From positions 1-7,923 of the forward strand of contig JABMMH010000302.1 in assembly GCA_013205645.1 (NCBI GenBank): a stretch of DNA of 7,923 nt. Reading direction: 5' to 3'. Numbering within the stretch: position 1 is the first letter of the stretch; each line of letters opens with the position of its first letter. The position numbers and the translations under genes are program-made. Source of the DNA: Polaromonas sp. Its GTDB lineage: Bacteria > Pseudomonadota > Gammaproteobacteria > Burkholderiales > Burkholderiaceae_C. Shown piece by piece: positions 6,247-7,923 of this stretch. Under the pieces are notes generated by a model that had not been told where the DNA came from, made no database searches, and saw nothing but the letters and a program-made list of their open reading frames with translations.

Positions 6247-7637
6247 GTCGGCCCCGGCCGTCGCTGCGGACTCGGCTGGCACAGCACGTGCTGGTGCCGC
6301 TGGTGATCACTTGGGCAGCGGGTACGGCGGTGACGTTGGCGCTGGCCAGTCACTTCACCGGCCAAGCTTTTGACCGCGCCTTGCTGGACGACGCCTACGC
6401 CTTGGCCGCGCACGTGACGCTGGGGCCGGTCGGCAAGCCGGGCTTGAATCTGTCGATTGACGACATGGGCACCTTGCTGTTTGACCAAAGTGAGTCCATG
6501 TTTTTTGCGGTCTATGGCGACGAAGGCCAGTTTGTGGGCGGTCATGCAGGATTGCGTCCGCCGGCCTTGCCAGCCGGCGTGATCTCGCAATTTTCGAACA
6601 TGGTTTATCAGGGCCGTGAAATGCGCAGTGTCAGCCTGCACCGAACGGAGCCGGTGCAGGTCGAGATCGTCATGGCGCAAACCTCGGCCACGCGGAATCG
6701 CTTGTTGCACCGGATGTTGACGTATTCAGCAATACCGCAGGCCTTGTTGTTGATTTTTCTGGCCTGGTGGTTGCGCCGCAGCATCGGGCGCGACCTGGGT
6801 CCGCTGGCGACCTTGCAGCAAGCGCTGGGCAGGCGCGACGCCAGCGACCTTCGACCGGTGCCGGATGATGCGACCACCGACGTCAACTCCCGTGATGTAG
6901 ACAACCTGCGCTTGGCCCTCAACTCCTTGCTGCTGCGGCTGAGCCGGAGCATTGATGCACAACGCGAATTTGCCGGCAACGTGGCGCACGAGTTGCGCAC
7001 GCCGCTGGCCGGCATTCGAGCCCAGGCCAGTTACGCGCTGGCGCAAGCAACGCCGGCAGTTTGGCATGAGCAACTGCTGGGGATTGCCGCCGGCGAGCAG
7101 CGCGCCAGTCATTTGGTTGAGCAATTACTCGCCTTGGCGCGTGCCGATGAAGGCCGCGCTGCCTTGCAATTACAAGCTTTGCAGCTCGATGAATTGGTGC
7201 GCGATGTGGTCTTGCGCTTCATGCCCAAGGCTGACGCGGTGGGCGTGGATCTGGGCGCCGAAGGGCTTGAGCAGCCGACGACCGTGGTCGGTGATGTGGC
7301 CTTGGTCGAAGGCGTCTTGGGCAACCTGCTGAACAACGCGTTGCGTTATGCCCGTGGCCCCGACGCCCAAGTCACCGTCAGCGTCTTGGTGGAGGGCGGA
7401 CAGACGGTGCTGCGGGTGGTTGACAACGGCCCCGGCATGAGCGCGCAAGACCTGTTGTTCTGGGGTGAACGCTGGGTCTTGGGCGAGGCCGGCCAGCGCT
7501 TAGGAGAAGGCTTCGGACTGGGCTTGGCTATCGTGCGGCGTTATGCCGAACTGCTGGGCGCCGAGTTCAGTCTGACGCCGGGCGCTGACGGCCGTGGTCT
7601 TTGCGCCAGCTTGCGCTTGAAGTCGCCCCCAGCCTGA
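6243..7637 (+). CDS. Sensor histidine kinase, TctE/QseC-like, partner of the upstream regulator
   Basis: Inner-membrane sensor of 464 residues. Membrane helices near 12-36 and 159-177 enclose a periplasmic domain of about 120 residues that resembles the 2CSK_N domain of TctE-type kinases (LLDDAYALAAHV early, then FFAVYGDEGQFVGGH). It holds four histidines (H37, H57, H101, H133) but no His- or Met-rich cluster. A poorly conserved linker follows, then the dimerisation/phosphoacceptor box FAGNVAHELRTPLAG with H249. The ATP-binding domain has the N box NLLNNALRYA (N361, N364, N365), G1 box DNGPGM (D394) and G2 box GEGFGLGLAIV (421 onward); the F-box region LFWGERW departs from the common FERFYR form. 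All catalytic boxes are intact, so it should be active. It overlaps the regulator gene by 4 bp and is last in its operon. The signal is presumably a metal ion, by genomic context only; the sensor fold alone would not predict that. Confidence 0.94.
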   Translation: MSRPRPSLRTRLAQHVLVPLVITWAAGTAVTLALASHFTGQAFDRALLDDAYALAAHVTLGPVGKPGLNLSIDDMGTLLFDQSESMFFAVYGDEGQFVGGHAGLRPPALPAGVISQFSNMVYQGREMRSVSLHRTEPVQVEIVMAQTSATRNRLLHRMLTYSAIPQALLLIFLAWWLRRSIGRDLGPLATLQQALGRRDASDLRPVPDDATTDVNSRDVDNLRLALNSLLLRLSRSIDAQREFAGNVAHELRTPLAGIRAQASYALAQATPAVWHEQLLGIAAGEQRASHLVEQLLALARADEGRAALQLQALQLDELVRDVVLRFMPKADAVGVDLGAEGLEQPTTVVGDVALVEGVLGNLLNNALRYARGPDAQVTVSVLVEGGQTVLRVVDNGPGMSAQDLLFWGERWVLGEAGQRLGEGFGLGLAIVRRYAELLGAEFSLTPGADGRGLCASLRLKSPPA

Positions 7638-7645
7638 CGCGGGCA

Positions 7646-7666
7646 GCGCGTCAGCGACGCGTTTTT
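7646..7666 (+). terminator. Rho-independent terminator after the sensor kinase gene
   Basis: CGCGTC (7647-7652), loop AGC, GACGCG (7656-7661), then five T (7662-7666): a perfect 6-bp GC-rich stem, extendable by a G-U pair, followed by a short U-run in the plus-strand transcript. It lies 9 bases after the kinase stop and ends at the purC stop codon. On the minus strand no T-run follows the hairpin, so it should act mainly in one direction. Confidence 0.65.
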
Positions 7667-7923
7667 CAGCTCGTCAAGCGGGCCAAGGCTTCTTCGTATT
7701 TCGCGGCAGTCTTCAGCGCCACCTCTGGCGGCAGATGCGGCGCTGGTGGTGTCTTGTCCCAAGGCTTGCCGTTGATGCGCACGGCTTCCAGCCAGTCGCG
7801 CACAAACTGCTTGTCGTAGCTGGGTGGGTTTTGGCCGGCGGTGAAGGCTTGCTCATAACCCTCGATCGGCCAGTAGCGTGAGGAGTCGGGCGTCAGCACC
7901 TCGTCCATCAGGGTCAGCGTGCC
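7666..7923 (-). CDS. purC: Phosphoribosylaminoimidazole-succinocarboxamide synthase (SAICAR synthase), C-terminal part
   Basis: Enzyme of purine biosynthesis that joins CAIR and aspartate with ATP to make SAICAR, in the cytoplasm. Only the last 85 residues are in the window; the gene runs off the right edge and has no start here. The strong marker is LMDEVLTPDSSRYWP, the conserved nucleotide/substrate-site segment of this family, followed by YDKQFVRDWL and the typical C-terminal pattern WDKTPPAPHLPPEVALKTAAKYEEAL. The frame stays open to the edge upstream of the Met of MDEV (GTLTL precedes it), so that Met is internal. It ends at a TGA at 7666-7668, convergent with the sensor kinase gene and 28 bp from it. 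It is an unrelated housekeeping neighbour and suggests a chromosomal, not mobile, setting. Confidence 0.93.
   Translation of the reverse strand, partial: GTLTLMDEVLTPDSSRYWPIEGYEQAFTAGQNPPSYDKQFVRDWLEAVRINGKPWDKTPPAPHLPPEVALKTAAKYEEALARLTS

Noticed and set aside
6222..6710. Minus-strand 162-residue frame opposite the kinase start
   Set aside because: Overlaps the start of the kinase and end of the regulator, with a composition typical of an antisense shadow and no family similarity I can see.
1..7923. Mobile element, toxin-antitoxin, CRISPR or phage-defence content
   Set aside because: No transposase, integrase, terminal inverted repeats, tRNA or repeat array was seen; all DNA is accounted for by the efflux operon, the two-component system and purC.

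Overview
This window is an ordinary-looking piece of a GC-rich proteobacterial chromosome carrying a complete two-component regulatory system and an almost complete heavy-metal efflux operon of the CzcCBA/CusCBA (HME-RND) type. The dense gene packing, high third-position GC and protein flavour (QseB/TctE-like regulators, a SAICAR synthase with the DEVLTPDSSR motif) suggest a betaproteobacterium of the order Burkholderiales, perhaps Comamonadaceae (Rhodoferax/Polaromonas-like). That placement is inference; no rRNA or other taxonomic marker is present. Layout, left to right: positions 1-2996 (minus) encode the inner-membrane RND proton/metal antiporter, cut off at the left edge about 30-50 residues before its expected C-terminus. 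Positions 2993-4159 (minus) encode the periplasmic adaptor, a predicted lipoprotein, and 4190-5470 (minus) the TolC-like outer-membrane channel. Transcription therefore runs channel, adaptor, pump. The adaptor and pump genes overlap by 4 bp (ATGA), and the channel and adaptor genes are 30 bp apart. An 86-bp divergent intergenic region (5471-5556) separates this operon from a plus-strand pair: an OmpR-family response regulator (5557-6246) and its TctE/QseC-like sensor kinase (6243-7637), again joined by an ATGA overlap. A compact rho-independent terminator follows the kinase. Convergent to it lies the 3' end of purC (7666-7923, minus), a housekeeping purine gene cut by the right edge. How it works together: the kinase has two membrane helices and a periplasmic domain and should phosphorylate the regulator at Asp51. 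The intergenic region holds a 7-bp direct repeat (CTGACCG, 11-bp period), the right geometry for a tandem OmpR/PhoB-type operator that could drive both the pump operon and the regulator's own gene. The assembled pump would export metal ions from periplasm or cytoplasm to the outside. The transmembrane DFG...DGA...EN signature points to divalent cations (Zn/Co/Cd/Ni class) rather than Cu/Ag, but two of the three CusA methionines seem to be kept, so the substrate is uncertain. I found no mobile element, tRNA, rRNA, CRISPR array or clear sign of transfer, and no gap over 300 bases without a gene. I do not see a wholly new system. The points worth a second look are the shared operator, the mixed substrate signature of the pump, the sensor type, a short insertion in the regulator's receiver domain and the double-hairpin terminator.
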